The notes beneath the pieces were generated by a model. That model worked only from the letters and a program-made list of their open reading frames with translations, did not search any database and was not told where the DNA came from. Shown here piece by piece: positions 45,156-57,762 of a stretch of DNA of 64,000 nucleotides; within the stretch, counting starts at the first letter, position 1, and the number at the start of each line of letters is the position of its first letter. Source of the stretch: Darksidea phi (taxonomy: Eukaryota > Ascomycota > Dothideomycetes > Pleosporales > Lentitheciaceae); the NCBI GenBank assembly GCA_030770425.1, contig JASJFT010000018.1:186001-250000 (forward strand), written 5' to 3'. Position numbers and translations under genes: made by a program.

Positions 45156-48100
45156 ATGGATGAGCGCGAGTCAAGCACTACATCCTCGGTGGACTTCTAC
45201 GAGACCAGTCTAAGGCCACACACGCCCACAGAGGAGTCCGAACATGCCGCTGCGACGAAGCGCAAGGCCGATGAGCTTGCGCCGTCTCCAGAGAAGAAGC
45301 GCAAGCTCGACTCCCCATCTCCTACCACGTCCGTGCTGGAGTCTTGCGCTGGTCTCCCACCAGCACTTTGGCAGCATGTCTTTCTTTTTTGTTCCCTGTA
45401 TGACCTCGGTCGATTGCTTCAAGTCAATCGAGCGTTTCATTCCTATCTCACAGACGTGCGCAACGTCTCGCTTCACGACCCAGAGTCTGGGTCGCTGCGT
45501 CTCTTAAAGTCTGAATCTCTTTGGGCTTCTGCCCGCAATGCGCTGCCTGTTAAGCCCCCAAAGCCTCTACTAGGTTTTTCCGAATTGCAGATGTGGCAGC
45601 TTGCTTGGGGCAAGCGATGCCAGTTCTGTCGAAAGGAAAGCTCGTCCACGCTGGGAGAAAAGATCTGGCAGAAGGGCCCCGGCCCGAATGGTATGCGAGC
45701 AATATGGCCCTTTGGTATCAGGTCGTGTGGAACGTGCCTGCTGGAGAGGTGCAAGACGGTGAGTCGAGTCAATCCTATGCGCGAGTATATGCTAATAGTA
45801 TAGGACGCAAGCCTTCTCTTCTCGAATGCATCCGCTCTCCGGCCCGCTCTCCCCTTCGCCTTCATCACCAACGACCAGCACTACATTCCTGCATATACCC
45901 TTCAAGCCGCTACTACCCCGGTTAGCGTCGAGATCTCAAAATACTACTACAAGGACCATGTGGACGAGATCACAAACGAGCTCGCAGATGCGCTGAGCCT
46001 TGGTAACGCTGCAGCTGAGGAGTGGTCCAAAGGCCTCGAAGCGCGTGGCAAAGAGCGTATGAGGTTAACAGAGCTCTGGGAGCGCTGGGAAGTCAAATAC
46101 CAGTGGTGGTCAGAGCACAACGACGTGATGCGAGCACACTCTGCAGCACCCTCTGCCGCAGCCACATCGCACCAAGAGCGAACTAAATCCCCAATGCACA
46201 ACGCACCGTCACCCGTCATCCATGCCCCGATCCCTGCGAGTAAGTTTTCTCTTCCTCCAGTTACAGCTGAGGAGGGCACCGTGTCTTCACCCCTCAGTCA
46301 CACCCCGCCCGCTCCCAGCCTGACAGCTGCAGCGACCCTCCATCAATACATTCAACCGCGGCCGCCCACGATCCCCCAACAATATACGCCCCAGCCCACT
46401 CCTGGTGGGACCCTCCAGTCGTCGCGTGGTGAGAGGAACCTCCACGATGCAAACGAGGCCAAGGCGAATCGCAAGGCTGACATTGAACGGCGCTGCCAGC
46501 AAATGGAGCCTCCTATCCCACCAAACGTGTTACGCCACATGGACTCATTCAAGGCCGCTCTACAGATTTCCCAGCCAATGACAGACTATGGCTGGAGCGT
46601 GCTTCAACCCCGCCTACTCGCCCAACTTCCTGCTGCCCAACAGGCCGAGTCTGACCACGTGTCACGCCTTGCAGCTCTTCCGAGGACAACGGACCGCCGC
46701 CATGCAGATTTTAACTCCAAAGAAGCCAAAGAAGTATTGGACCGGGAATGGGAAGAGCTGCAGCGCCCTGTTCGTGACCGGCTCAACGCCATTGCCGATG
46801 ATTTTATTAACAAGGATTGGGCCCGCGGTACAGCAGTGACTTATGAGAACAGCCCCAAGTTCGCAGTGGATCTCTTGGTATACGTGCGCCGGGTATTCTA
46901 TGCCGACTCCGCCCATGAGGAAAGATCGTCTAGCCAGGAGCTGCCCGGTAGGCCCGAACTGGTTCTGGAAAATATGAAGTGGGTGTATGACAACAAGGTC
47001 AAACCTCTAACAGAGCGAAAGGAGCTATTTCTTTGCTACGGCAATGGGTGTGAAGGCAACACCCGGTTTTACGGATTCGAAGGCGTCATCCAACATTTTG
47101 GAGCCAAACACACTAATGCATTCAGCGTTGGCAATGTTTTTCCCGCTTGGAGAGAAGCTGAGTGGCCAGAAGAGACCCCGTTCCACCCGGACCCCATTTC
47201 CGTGAAGCACGCGTATCATGCTGCTCCAAGCGCAGGTAGCCACGCCGGATACGGCGCTTACTACAGTGGGTATTCGCGTGCAGGTACTTCTACTCCTCAC
47301 GTACAGTCTCATCTGCCCCAGGTCAGCCCAGGCCCGTACCATTACGGTGGACACTACAACGGGCCCTTTGCTCCTCCACAAATGGCCTCCACTGCGACTT
47401 CAGGGTACGATTATGGCCATTCGTATGGTACTCCAATGGATCCTTACCAATACCAGTCCATGGCGACATCGGGCTATGGGCCTCAGACAGGAAATGGATA
47501 CATGACTTCCCCAGTCATGACCAATCCGGCAATTGTTCCACCTCCGTCTGGCCCATCTCAAGTACCAGGAACAACGGACACGTTGCTTAGGCCAGATGAG
47601 GCCAATCATCGCACTAGCCTGTTTGACAAGCAGGTGAGTACAATCATTGAAATGGCTCAGGACATCTGGAAGCAAACTTCCGGGATCAAGGACTTGCCAA
47701 ACAGCCTCAGGATATACATTTTGTTGCAGCGCGTCATCTCAAAGTTTCAAGTCGAGTTCAATCATGAACCGAACCTGAATCACATTGTTGATGCTTTCTC
47801 TAACCACGAGATTCCTCGGGCCTTGAAAAACGCCCCAGGATTGTCCTGCAAAGCTTGTCAAGACGATCCTTCACATTCTTCCGCGCGCCGGGAGGAGAGA
47901 AGAACTTATACGGCTCTGAATCTATTTTCCCATTTCCACTCTTACCACTCTGGGGTACCCACGTCAGGGTATGGGAACGGCCATCCTTCAAGCTCCTTGG
48001 ACTGGAGAGAACAAATGATCGAGCTCCCAAGTGAGCGCTTCATCTCTGGGCTGATTCACGCACCTGGAATGGATGACGACAAACTACACATGGTAGCTAC

Positions 48101-49793
48101 TGTCTTCCCAAGACTCTTTCCCACCCCACTGCCGAAAATTGGAGTTGTAGACAACCACAGAGTAGCATCTCCTGCTGATTCGATCCCAAAGGATTCAAAG
48201 GATGTTCCTGGAACAGGTGTCACCTCCGGAGTGTCCACAGACAAGTCCGGTCCTTCTTCCTTGGACTCGCCATATAGGGGTTCTCCTCGGCCGTCCAAGG
48301 CGACAGAGGACGGGTATGACCCGGAACGGCCTGCACTTCAAACCCAGGCGAATGTGCCAACGAGACTCGCTCACATGGCGCGTTCCTATCACGGAAACAC
48401 TCCCCAAGCTGACCGCAGGCCGCGCCACTACGCCGAATCGCGATACTATGTAGGTTCATCGTAAATGCCTTTACGCGTCATTGGAGCTGACGATTTGTTT
48501 TTACAGTTACCTAGGGAGCCCGTCAACGATGAGTATCCTCGGCCCAGGGAATACTTGGAATACGCGCCCGGTCCTGGAAGACTACGTGATCCTGGTCCAC
48601 AATACGACGAATACCAGGAAAGACGACCGGTGTTCCGGGAACACGAAACCCTCTATCTTCCGAGTCACGACGAGGTTGTTTATGCGCAACCACGTGAAGG
48701 AGCTCATGCCCAGGAGTACAGACCCTCCTCTCGACACGTTCATTATATGGAAGACGATAGACTACCTCAATACCAGTATGAGAGAGTGCCCAGATCGCGC
48801 GACCCTAGTCCTTCTGGAGATAAGTCCGCGGCGGATCGTTTCTTAGAGGAGTTCGTACCTGGTCGGCCATCTACAAATGAAAGTGGACCAGTTTCGGCGC
48901 CACCGAAAGCGCCAGCAGCAGCAGAGCCTGATGTCGATGATGGGTCTCGGTACACGCCGCCGCCTCCTAATTTCCCTTCCATAGACCAAACGGTCAGGGG
49001 TTCCTTCAGCGGGCCTGTATACCCCAAAGCGCCATCTACCGTGTCCAATGGATCTAGATATGACGAATACCGTCCAGGCGGTCGTCAAGTTCCCACACCA
49101 GAGTCCGGACACGGACCAAGGAGACCTGGTCCGCACCGGCGTCGAGATAGACATCATGACCACCTGCCCTCGCGATACTCTAGGTATATGAGCGTCGCTC
49201 GCGAGGAGCCCTACTCTCGTGGGGCTAGCATGAGTCGCTCACAAAGCAAGAGATACGAGCAGCAGCGTCGCCGGCTTGACCAACAGGAAACTCCACATCC
49301 CAACCCAGACCAGGAACCCGCTTATTCCAGGGATCAAAGCGTCGAGCTTGGATCTGTGGATGAGGCTACTTATTCAACTCGACAGGTAGCGCGGGAGTAC
49401 GTCTCGGTTCAGGACCGCCTTCATCCGTACTCGCCTCCTCGTTACCGTTCCAGTGGTCACACTGAGGAGCTGCGCGGCCCAACGCCGGTCTACGTAGACC
49501 AATATGGCCGTCCAGTCGAAGAGTACGAGATTATACGCGTGTCTCGCGATCGCGGACCTTACGTGCAGCATACCCCCACCCGATATGTGGAGCATGAAGA
49601 GAACGTGCAATACGTTCCTATTTCTTATAGCCGTCCTCCACCACAACGTTACGAGGATCGTCCCGGATACTCTTATTACCACGAGCGGCAGCCCGCTGCA
49701 CACAGACCAGCCTACGATCCGGAAGATGCTTATGAACCGCCGCCACCAGCGATCAAAGTGGAGCAACCAACATCTGTCCAGGAAGGACATTGA
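45156..49793 (+). CDS. Large F-box protein with disordered Tyr/Pro/Arg-rich tail
   Basis: Three exons (45156-45758, 45804-48449, 48507-49793) give 1,511 residues. The last junction uses donor GTAGGT at 48450, not the TAA-containing continuation, and yields SRYYLPREPVNDEYPRP. A bipartite nuclear-signal-like stretch (TKRKADELAPSPEKKRKLD, about residues 33-51) precedes an F-box-like motif (LPPALWQHVFLFCSLYDLG, about 66-85). A Cys cluster (CQFC, then CGTC, about 150-195) may bind zinc. The middle holds a conserved helical region with CYGNGCEGNTRFYGFEGVIQ then HFGAKH, which reads like a degenerate zinc finger, and a later CKACQDD. The last 430 residues are low-complexity. Fungal-specific and probably nuclear; substrate unknown. 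The start at 45156 has context GAGGCCATGG. Confidence 0.85.
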
Positions 49794-50237
49794 TTGTCAT
49801 TTTGGAGTTATATACACACATGGAATTTGTCTTTACACAGGCCAAACATATCCCTTGCTAATTTTCCTGTTGTATTTGTACGCTGGACTTATGATGCATA
49901 CCATGACCTTGTCATGTAGGGCGGCAATATGTGCTTCGAGCATACTAATGGGTGGTGCTTTATTTGTAGTCTTGCAAGCATTTGCCGGGGGAGGATGTTT
50001 GCATGGTTCAGGACTTTCTTTTTAGCGCGGCTAAGATATCCAAAGTAGCACGGTTGCACTAGAATTCGTCTCCTATGGCTTTGGCACATCTTCAGCGCGG
50101 TCGCTACACCCAAGTGCACCACTTGCCAAAGCTTCTACTGCTTCAGAACCCCTCCCTCGGTCTTCTCCCCACATGTATCACCTCCCCTTCCGCATCATCT
50201 CTCCCAGCACCCTCCCCCTCTCAGCCCACCACCCGAC
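49794..50237. other. Convergent 3' intergenic region
   Basis: 444 bp between converging gene ends; a C/T-rich stretch at about 50140-50230. No gene seen. Confidence 0.5.
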
Positions 50238-50684
50238 CTAGCCAATCGCCAAAAACACAGGAAAGACCTTCATCTGCGGCGCGCCGTCGCCGAACTCAGG
50301 ATCCATCCACAACGCGCCCAGATACAAAATACCAGACGCCGCGGGCACGTAGTAGGTGTGTACGAACAGCAGCACGAAGTTCAAGTGCGTCAGTTGAATT
50401 CGGGGTGTAGGTGCTGAGGCTATATAGAGGTAGTAGAGGATTGAGGCGCCGAGAGACATGGTTTGTCCATTGTGGAAGCAGGCATGGGGTGGCCAGTTTG
50501 GGTTTAGGACGTGTGTTTCGCTGGGGTGGACTTTAGTTTGACGATTTATAGTTGTTGCTGTTGGTTATGTTCTTGGTGGTGGGGAGGAGGCGCGTATTTA
50601 CTTCCAATCTGCTAGGTATGGACCTATCATCGTGATTAGGGCGATGAGTGTTAGGATAGCTTTTCCGGGCGTGAAAGTCGCCAT
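50238..50684 (-). CDS. Small membrane protein, DUF6640-like
   Basis: Two exons (50684-50602, 50520-50238; donor GTAAAT, acceptor CCCCAG) give 121 residues. The spliced start reads MATFTPGKAILTLIALITM and then GPYLADWNETHVLNPNWPPH; the junction falls in ADWNETHV. The rest, HACFHNGQTMSLGASILYYL and then TYYVPAASGILYLGALWMDP, contains three to four hydrophobic segments. The order of GPYLADWNETH, NPNWPPHA and FHNGQT motifs matches a small fungal membrane-protein family I recall as DUF6640. Function is unknown. Only its second exon is long enough to be noticed without splicing. Confidence 0.75.
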
Positions 50685-51567
50685 TGTTTTTGCAGGTGTC
50701 GACAAACGTTATAATTGTATCAGGTTTGGTTCAAGTAGGGAGAACTGAACATGCTATATCTTTCGTACACGTGAATACGGGCACAGGTGCTTATCCGTGA
50801 TTGTGTGACGTTGGAGCTCGATAGTGCATCTTGCTCGTTTTGGGATAATGGTGCTAAAAAAAAATTATATTTGGCCCCATCAATGCTATAGAACACGAAC
50901 CGCACTGCAGAACGGCTACAATTGTACTATGCTATACGGGGGATCTGAATATGCAGTCCTTGCAAAGGTTGTGGATAAAGTCAAGACTATACCTTTTTTG
51001 TTATCAAGTTAAAAGGACAATCCAGCAACTTGCTAGGGTAGGTAGCAACTTGCTTCATTCAATATTGGATGGGTAAGAAGCTACTGCTCGAGCGCCGTGT
51101 ATTATATGTAGAAGCAAGACAGCCATCCCGATAAAAGGAATAACGCATTACTAGGCCGTACCGTTCGCTTCAAATATCTCTAGCGGTTCTCTAGCATGTT
51201 TCGTCCAGGCAGCGCCTAGAAAACCCTCATCGCCCAGCCTTCCATCCCCACGACTCGCCATCTCACCCTCCTGGCCAAAGGCATATCCGACCATAAATGG
51301 CAGCATCAAACACAAAGCCACAGCAAAGATAGCAGTAAAAGAAAATTAGCATGGGGTTCTGCTAGTCTCCTATGGTATTAATTTAAAGTTCATGGTCTGG
51401 CCTTTTCAAACTGGGGTATTCACACCATAACGGAGAGAAAGCTAGCTGGTAGTGCACATAAGAAGCATCAGAACGTTCAACAGTGAGGGATGTGGTTTCG
51501 TCGGCAGATATGCTTTCTATAGGGTATCAAAAAGTAGTTTGTAGCATGAACAGAAAGAGAAAGCATT
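50685..51567. other. Intergenic with one unassigned coding-like tract
   Basis: On the minus strand a frame from about 51331 to a TAG at 51151-51153 reads AIFAVALCLMLPFMVGYAFG and then a polar tail ending EIFEANGTA. It looks like the hydrophobic end of a small protein, but no start exon can be joined. Confidence 0.35.
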
Positions 51568-52685
51568 TTATGTAGTCGCCTGAACTGCCTTCTCATCCGT
51601 GAGTTTCTCCCGCGATGCCTCTGCTGCGGCGTTGATTCTATTTTGCACGATGCGCTGCGAAAGCGTTAGTCTTTCGAGAGTAACCAATGGGCTTCGGACA
51701 TACCAGCAAGTTCCGCAAAAGAACTACAATCGTGACCTTGCCAATGGCTGGTACGTAGATTGACGCCTTCTCCTTGACCTCAGGCGTGAAGTTCCGCTCG
51801 CTGGAGAAGTTGATACACACGGCGCCGTCCTTCAACAGGTGTAGCGGCACCTTGTATTTATCGCCTGGAACACCGCTGATCACGACGTCGCTGAGGGGGA
51901 GGCAGTTCTCGATAGTCCAACCGGGCTTCTCACTGACTTCATGCCTCCTTTTCCTCAGACCCTCCCCTCTCGTGAACACCTGCACATCACTAATGTCTAC
52001 ACTGTATACGTAGGCTCCATCGTTGGCCAACAGTGCAGCAAGCGGCCGTCCTACAACCTCGCTCCTGTTGATAACCGTGATGGTGCGCCCATGCAGCCTA
52101 TTCCCATATGGCAAGATGGTATTGTATATGCGCAGGTACTCGAGGATCTTTATCACAGCGAGCGGGGTGCACGGGAGCACGCTCTTCTTCGTGTTCGCGT
52201 CGTCGAGGAAGCGGATGTTCTGGTACATGTTGAAGATGTACTGGTGGGAGAGGCCCTCGACATCTTTGTCGACCGAAACGATCTGCTGCAGGTACTGGTC
52301 CTGGCGGTTCCCGAAGATGGGGTAGTAGACGATTATGCCGTCGACGGCGGAGTCATTGTTCGCATCGATGAGGGCTTCTTCGAGGAGTTCGCGGTCGACT
52401 TCGCGCAGCTCGAATGCGAAGCCACTGCAGTAAATTAGCGCTCCGTAATCCGACCTGGGGTGCGCATCGCAAAACGTAGTAAACCGACGAACATGCTCAC
52501 TTTTCGTTAGCAGTCTTGCCCGTCCATTCCGCGTAGACTCGCGCAGCGGGGTCTGACGACGAGAGGAAGCCGACAAGCAGCGGTTTGCGGTCAATCTTCT
52601 TCAGTCCTTCCTGAACTTCTGCGAGCAGGCTTTTCGCAATGTTATTCGCGAGCACGACCTTGCAATTGGGCTTGTCGTCGGCCAT
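51568..52685 (-). CDS. MTD1: NAD-dependent methylenetetrahydrofolate dehydrogenase
   Basis: Three exons (52685-52501, 52424-51704, 51654-51568) give 330 residues. Start MADDKPNCKVVLANNIAKSL. The first junction reads ANENGFAFELREVDRELLEE, the second NLLRIVQNRINAAAEAS. The catalytic half has VDGIIVYYPIFGNRQDQYLQ and VDGIIV-linked SVDKDVEGLSH; the cofactor half has TVINRSEVVGRPLAALLAND, a Rossmann-like turn. This is the monofunctional cytosolic enzyme oxidising 5,10-methylene-THF to methenyl-THF with NAD+, feeding purine synthesis. Length is close to yeast Mtd1 (about 320). The gene is divergent from MMS19 across 298 bp. Confidence 0.95.
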
Positions 52686-52983
52686 GGTGGGGGTGAAGAT
52701 GCTCGAAGTGGGAAAAAGGAACGTGAGGAGCTCTTCAACCGGAGAAAGATGTGTATCCAGAGTCTTATACTGCAAGATGCCCCTGACGCTATACGAGTAA
52801 TTCCCTCAGTCCATTCTTCACTCTTCCCACTGCCTTTCCTCGTGTGCACTGAACTTTTTTTGCGCCCAGCTTCCGACATCGGCCAGCCAATCAACGCTTG
52901 GACGGGACTTTCATGTTCGCGTATCGTTGCGCCCCGCCATCAACCTTCGCACCACAAACACTCGACTCGTCGTGTATGTGAGC
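52686..52983. promoter_or_regulatory. Bidirectional promoter region of MTD1 and MMS19
   Basis: 298 bp between divergent start codons, partly pyrimidine-rich. No known regulatory motif stands out. Confidence 0.6.
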
Positions 52984-55900
52984 ATGTCAGACATCCAGCA
53001 GTATTTGTTGGATTATGACCGGAACAAGCAGGAGGCAAGCGCGGTAGCCCAGACGAGCGCGACGCGTAGGTACCGAGCGCGTTTTGCTGCGAGGAAATAG
53101 CGACTGATGGGGTGTAGGCTTGAAGGATGGCGAATTGAAGCTGCTCAAGCTCGTGGAAGAGCTGGGAGAGTATTTCAACAGCGAAGATGGAGCCACGCGG
53201 TCCAAGAGTGCGTGTTTCTGCGGCCGTGGGGACTCTACTAACAAGCATAGCTATGTCGTACCTCGCCGAGGTGCTGGCCTTCATCCCGCCGAAAGTGCTG
53301 TCGCTACAGCAGAGTACGTCCGATCCGCTTCCACCCGTCGCTCCCACACTAGCCCAGCGCTTCGGATATGGGCACGATGCTGAGAAGTCGTAGGAAATCT
53401 GTTGTGCGAGTTCATCCTCACACGAACCGAGGACGGCGATGGCATAGGCTCATGCGCAAAAGCATTGACGGCCCTCGAGGAGCGCGGGAAATGGGATCAT
53501 GAGATGGTGCAGAAGATCACGAAGACGTGCGTATGCGCAGCATCCCGTTTGAACGCAAGCTGAATGGTCTAGGCTTCTCACCAATACGAGTCCCCTCCGC
53601 CAGTACAAGCAGCAGAGCGAACGATACCCCGTGCTACGGCTTGTTGATATGTTGATGGCAAAATATAGAGACTGTATGATGCACAGTGATTGAGACTAGA
53701 AGGCAATTGGCTGATTTCGTGTAGCATTACGGACGTTACATGACACAACGCCCGACTTCCTCTCCCACTTCATCGCCTACTTTGACGGCGAGAAGGACCC
53801 GCGAAACCTTATGGTAGTGTTTTCAATCTTGAAGGTACCTATGACGGAATGGAACATTGGTGCGGATGCTCAGGTAACAAGAAAACAATGATGCGAGCCG
53901 TCACGCGAAGCTTACGCTGAGTAGGACCTCTTCGATGCTGTTTTCAACTATTTCCCCATCACGTTCAGACCACCGCCAGATGACCCCTACGGCATTACCG
54001 CTCAAGACTTGAAAGATCGATTGAGAGAATGTATATCATCGACGCCCGATTTTGCGCCATATGCCTTCCCAGCGCTTTTGGATAAGCTGGATTCAACGTC
54101 AATGAACACGAAAGTAAGGTGGTACGGTGTCAATTGAGTTCAAAAAAGGCTGACATCAACCAGCGCGACGTCCTCCAAGCCATCACTTCCGCAGTAAACG
54201 AATACGGACCTCGCACCATATCACTCTACTCTATAACACTGTGGGACGCTTTAAAATTTGAGATCCTCAATGTGCAAGAAGAAGACCTTGCCGAAGAAGC
54301 GTTGAACGGCCTTGCAGCTATTGCGAAGACCCTGTCTCAAGGCACCAACGGACCTCTGAATGCATACCTCCGACCCATCTTCAAAGAGTGCAATGAGCAC
54401 CTCGAGGACGCCCCGACGAAACAATCTCAAGCTGCGGCCCGAATACTACACAAGATCGCAAACGTGTCGTCCGAAGTCACCAACATTCTGCTAGCGGGCA
54501 TCTTGCCGACTCTTTTCACCCTATTTCAGACCGCCGACACCATGGCTAAACGGAGAGGGCTTTTGGAGGTCTTCGTGCAGTTGATCAAAGCAAACATTGA
54601 CGTCTATGGAGACTGGAGATCTACTGGTATCGCAGGAGAGCAGTCGGCAAACAATGCCCTTGTGCAGTTCCGTGATCAAGCGCTTGAAGCGATGCTGAAC
54701 GGCTTGGAGAGCGCGCCTGTGCCACAAGTATCCTTTCGTGTCGTGTGCTTGGATGGTCTTCTTCAACTATCAAAGGCGAGAGGTCTACTCACCGATGATC
54801 AGATCGGGAAGGTCATCCAGCTATTCTACGGCATTGTCATTCACGAAGAGTCATACGGCAAGGACGATGTCAAGAATGGTGCCATCAATGGACTTGTGGA
54901 GATCGCTCATCAAAAGCCGCAAGTAGTCATCGATAAAGCATTCCCAGCCTTCATGGCGCAACTCCCTGATACCGACGTCGATGGATCAAGAGGCTACTTC
55001 TCTGTTTTGGAAGCTTTCGCGAAACTGGCAAGCGAAGAAAAGGTGTTTGATACTGTGATCCTACGCTTGAAAAACAAGTTCTCTTCAGCAGTAAACCAGG
55101 ACGCCTCTTCCGCCTACATTGTCGCTCTTCTCTCAGCAATACTATATGCCCTTACCAAAGGTGCAAACAAGCTCGAGCAAGACCCAGAGTCATCGACGTA
55201 CCACCAGGGTATCGTACTCCCTCTATTACAACGCACATCAAGCACCGATACGTATCATCACAAAGCGTTTGATGACGAGACGACGCTCGATCTTGTTGGG
55301 CGGATATGCAATATTATCGTTCGGTCACAATCGGCAGAGCAGCAACAGGCGGTCGCCACTGAGCTATACACTCTCTTCAGGGGCACCAGCCATGACGAAC
55401 TACCGCCATTCAACCTCCACGCGGGTCCAGAAGCCAACAAAACTATGATTGTCTCGACCCATCTCCTCGCGTCCCTCCGCAAAGAGACAAGATTACCCTG
55501 CGAGATTGAGCTCTTAGTATCTTCGCTAGCCGGCTACGCCCAGCAGCCTCACCTTTCCACTCCCGTCCGTTCTGCCTCCTTGCGCCAACTATCTCTCGCC
55601 ATAAATAAGTTCTACTCAGCATCAGCACTGAAGACCTGCATGGAGCCCTTGATCAACGCGCCATTTGAGTTGTTCAACGCCGAGAAGCTAGACCCGGCGC
55701 GAATACGAGTCATCTTTGCCTGTCTCAAAGGTATCTCTCTACGAAGTAGCCCTTCGTTATCGACGCTATATCCCCATGTCTTGTCCTTCTTGTCACATGT
55801 AAAGTACGGAACTACCGTCGCCTACGGCTTTGGCACTCTCCTACAACCAGACGATCTCCTCACAAAGCAGAACCACTGCCAGATCTCAGGCCTACATAAA

Positions 55901-56425
55901 CAAAAGTCGTTTGCATTGCTTGTACCGAACATCACCCGCTTATTTCGCGGAGCGACGCCGGAAACAAAGCCCAATTACCTTATCGCACTAAGCGGCATCC
56001 TTCAATGGATGCCTTTTGACATTGTCATCGAAGAAGTTGATCAGTTGATTCTGCTCCTCCTGCAGAGTCTTGATCTGAAGGGCGAACATCTTGTCAAGGA
56101 AGCAGCTATCGGCATACTGAACTCTACTCTCTCAGAGAAGCCGACAGTAATTGAAGAGCACGTCGGTAGTCTAGTCTCACGCCTACTCGCAAATTCCATT
56201 GTGAGTAAAGAAGCAGGAACACCTCCGAAGGTGCGCGCCGCCGCTCTAAGGTGCCTCATGCTCGTGCCGGACAAGTTGAAGCTTGACGTCGTGTTGCCGT
56301 ATAGGAGGCAGGTGTGTAAAAAGCTGACGGCTACGTTGGATGATCCGAAGAGAGAGGTTCGAAGTGCAGCTGTGAAGAGCAGAGCGAGATGGCTCGAGGT
56401 GGATGAGGCGGGGGATGACGAATGA
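52984..56425 (+). CDS. MMS19: MMS19, CIA targeting-complex scaffold
   Basis: Eight exons (52984-53065, 53118-53207, 53251-53313, 53394-53526, 53573-53673, 53725-53873, 53925-54113, 54164-56425) give 1,022 residues with every junction in phase. N-terminal family blocks: [40 protein letters not shown] and [20 protein letters not shown] followed by [12 protein letters not shown]. The long last exon is a HEAT-repeat solenoid, with conserved [13 protein letters not shown] and, near the end, helical pairs such as [20 protein letters not shown] and [23 protein letters not shown]19 (Met18 in yeast) holds Fe-S client proteins such as XPD and DNA polymerases for Cia1-Cia2. An ORF start inside intron 7 (54119) is not the gene start. 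Seven introns in the first 1.2 kb is high for this window. Confidence 0.95.
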
Positions 56426-57339
56426 GAGTACATAATCGCCTTGGTGGCTCTTTGATAAAACACAATGCATATTTGCCGACTAAATGTGAAAACGGAAATA
56501 GAGTTCTCTCATCCCGCTAATTCACCTCCTGCAGGCAGTTAATCTGCCTCCCACCTATATTGCCTAGAGATATACTCCCAATACTAGCTCTTTATTTGTA
56601 TTTCAGCTTACCTGGCCCTAGCTACCTTGTGTGCAAAGATCCTGCGTATCCCTCTCCATATGATGACTTTGCTTCTTCGGTATTGCTCGCATGGGGGATG
56701 GTAATCAGTTGAGACAGAGAAGAGAAGAGGTGTAGCGGGTAGTAGGGTGCGTGTTTAGTAATGAGGTTTCTTCCCTGCTCCCAGTCAGCTTCTGCTCATC
56801 TTTTGATGGAAAAGTATGGTAGACCGGAGTAGTTCACGTGAGTGAGCATGGGGTTCAATAGTTGAACACTAGGGGAAAGGTAAGCTGTTTTGCAGCGAGT
56901 GAGATGTAGATTGGGGTGGTTGTAGATGGATGGATTTTTGGTTGGGGACTCTTGTGCATTTGGTTTGGTGGTGCATTGGGGAGTAGGGGTTACTTGTTTC
57001 TTCACGTTATGGTAGGATGTGGTGGGGATGGAGTGGTGTGCTTTGCCTCGAGGGTTGTTCTCTACAAGAGGCAGTGAGGGTTTATTTCGCTTTGTATGGT
57101 ATAATATGCATAGCTTAATTTGGTTATGTTTGTGTTTGGGAGAAAGGGTGGGTGGATAATGGATTGCGGGTGTATATGTATCTTCCATACCAAGTTGTGA
57201 GGTCGGATCAATGTGGTGTGAGAGCACACGAGACAAAGTCAAATGTAGCAAATAAGGAATGATTTACAATTTCTGTTCCATATCCGTACGAGTATGCCCT
57301 CTCATGTCGTCATGATTCCATCCAGCGATGCCAGAGCAT
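56426..57339. other. Intergenic, 3' of MMS19
   Basis: T/G-rich to AT-rich sequence containing a 151-codon minus-strand frame (56796-57251) that is Thr/Pro/Lys/His-rich without domain features. No gene is supported. Confidence 0.45.
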
Positions 57340-57762
57340 CTACTTATGATCACCAGTGTCGTGGATCGAGTCTGGCAGCGCCCTCTCAAGTTTCTCGGGA
57401 ACAGCCTTCTGGATGCCCTTGGGCACGATGGAAGCGTCGCCTCCGTCTTTGGCGTGTGTCTGACCGCTAGTGCCGTGGCCCTTGGAGCCAGTGTCGTGGA
57501 CCTGGTTGAAGTTAGCATACCATTTCGTGAGGAGATTGATAAGGCAGGATGGACAGCGTACCGAGTTAGGAAGGCCCTCCTCAAGACCCTGGGGAGCCTT
57601 CTCCTGCACCTTTCCAGGTACCTTGGAGTCACCGACAGCGTGGGAAACACCCTGGCCGTGTTCGTTCTGCATTTTGATGGAAGAAGTGGTATAAGAAGCT
57701 TTGGCGAGTCTTTGGATGTAAAAGGATGCTTTTGTGGGAGTGGTTGCTGAGTATCTGAACAT
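57340..57762 (-). CDS. Small protein with duplicated VPxxxQxxxPxxLExxLPxS motif
   Basis: Two exons (57762-57562, 57501-57340; donor GTACGC, acceptor AACCAG) give 120 residues. The first 32 residues (MFRYSATTPTKASFYIQRLA and following) are basic, Ser/Thr-rich and lack acids, as in mitochondrial presequences. The mature part has two copies of one motif: VPGKVQEKAPQGLEEGLPNS then VHDTG, and VPKGIQKAVPEKLERALPDS then IHDTG. It is hydrophilic and Gly/His/Lys-rich, like small stress-inducible fungal proteins. Without splicing, the intron would insert 20 residues between the motif and VHDTG. Function unknown; localisation is inferred. Confidence 0.7.
   Translation of the reverse strand: MFRYSATTPTKASFYIQRLAKASYTTSSIKMQNEHGQGVSHAVGDSKVPGKVQEKAPQGLEEGLPNSVRCPSCLINLLTKWYANFNQVHDTGSKGHGTSGQTHAKDGGDASIVPKGIQKAVPEKLERALPDSIHDTGDHK

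Noticed and set aside
48465..48506. Separate gene starting at 48465
   Set aside because: It is the intron and third exon of the large F-box gene; the donor GTAGGT at 48450 joins them in frame.
54119..54163. MMS19 start at the beginning of the long open frame
   Set aside because: This stretch is intron 7; seven upstream exons in phase supply the conserved N-terminal half.
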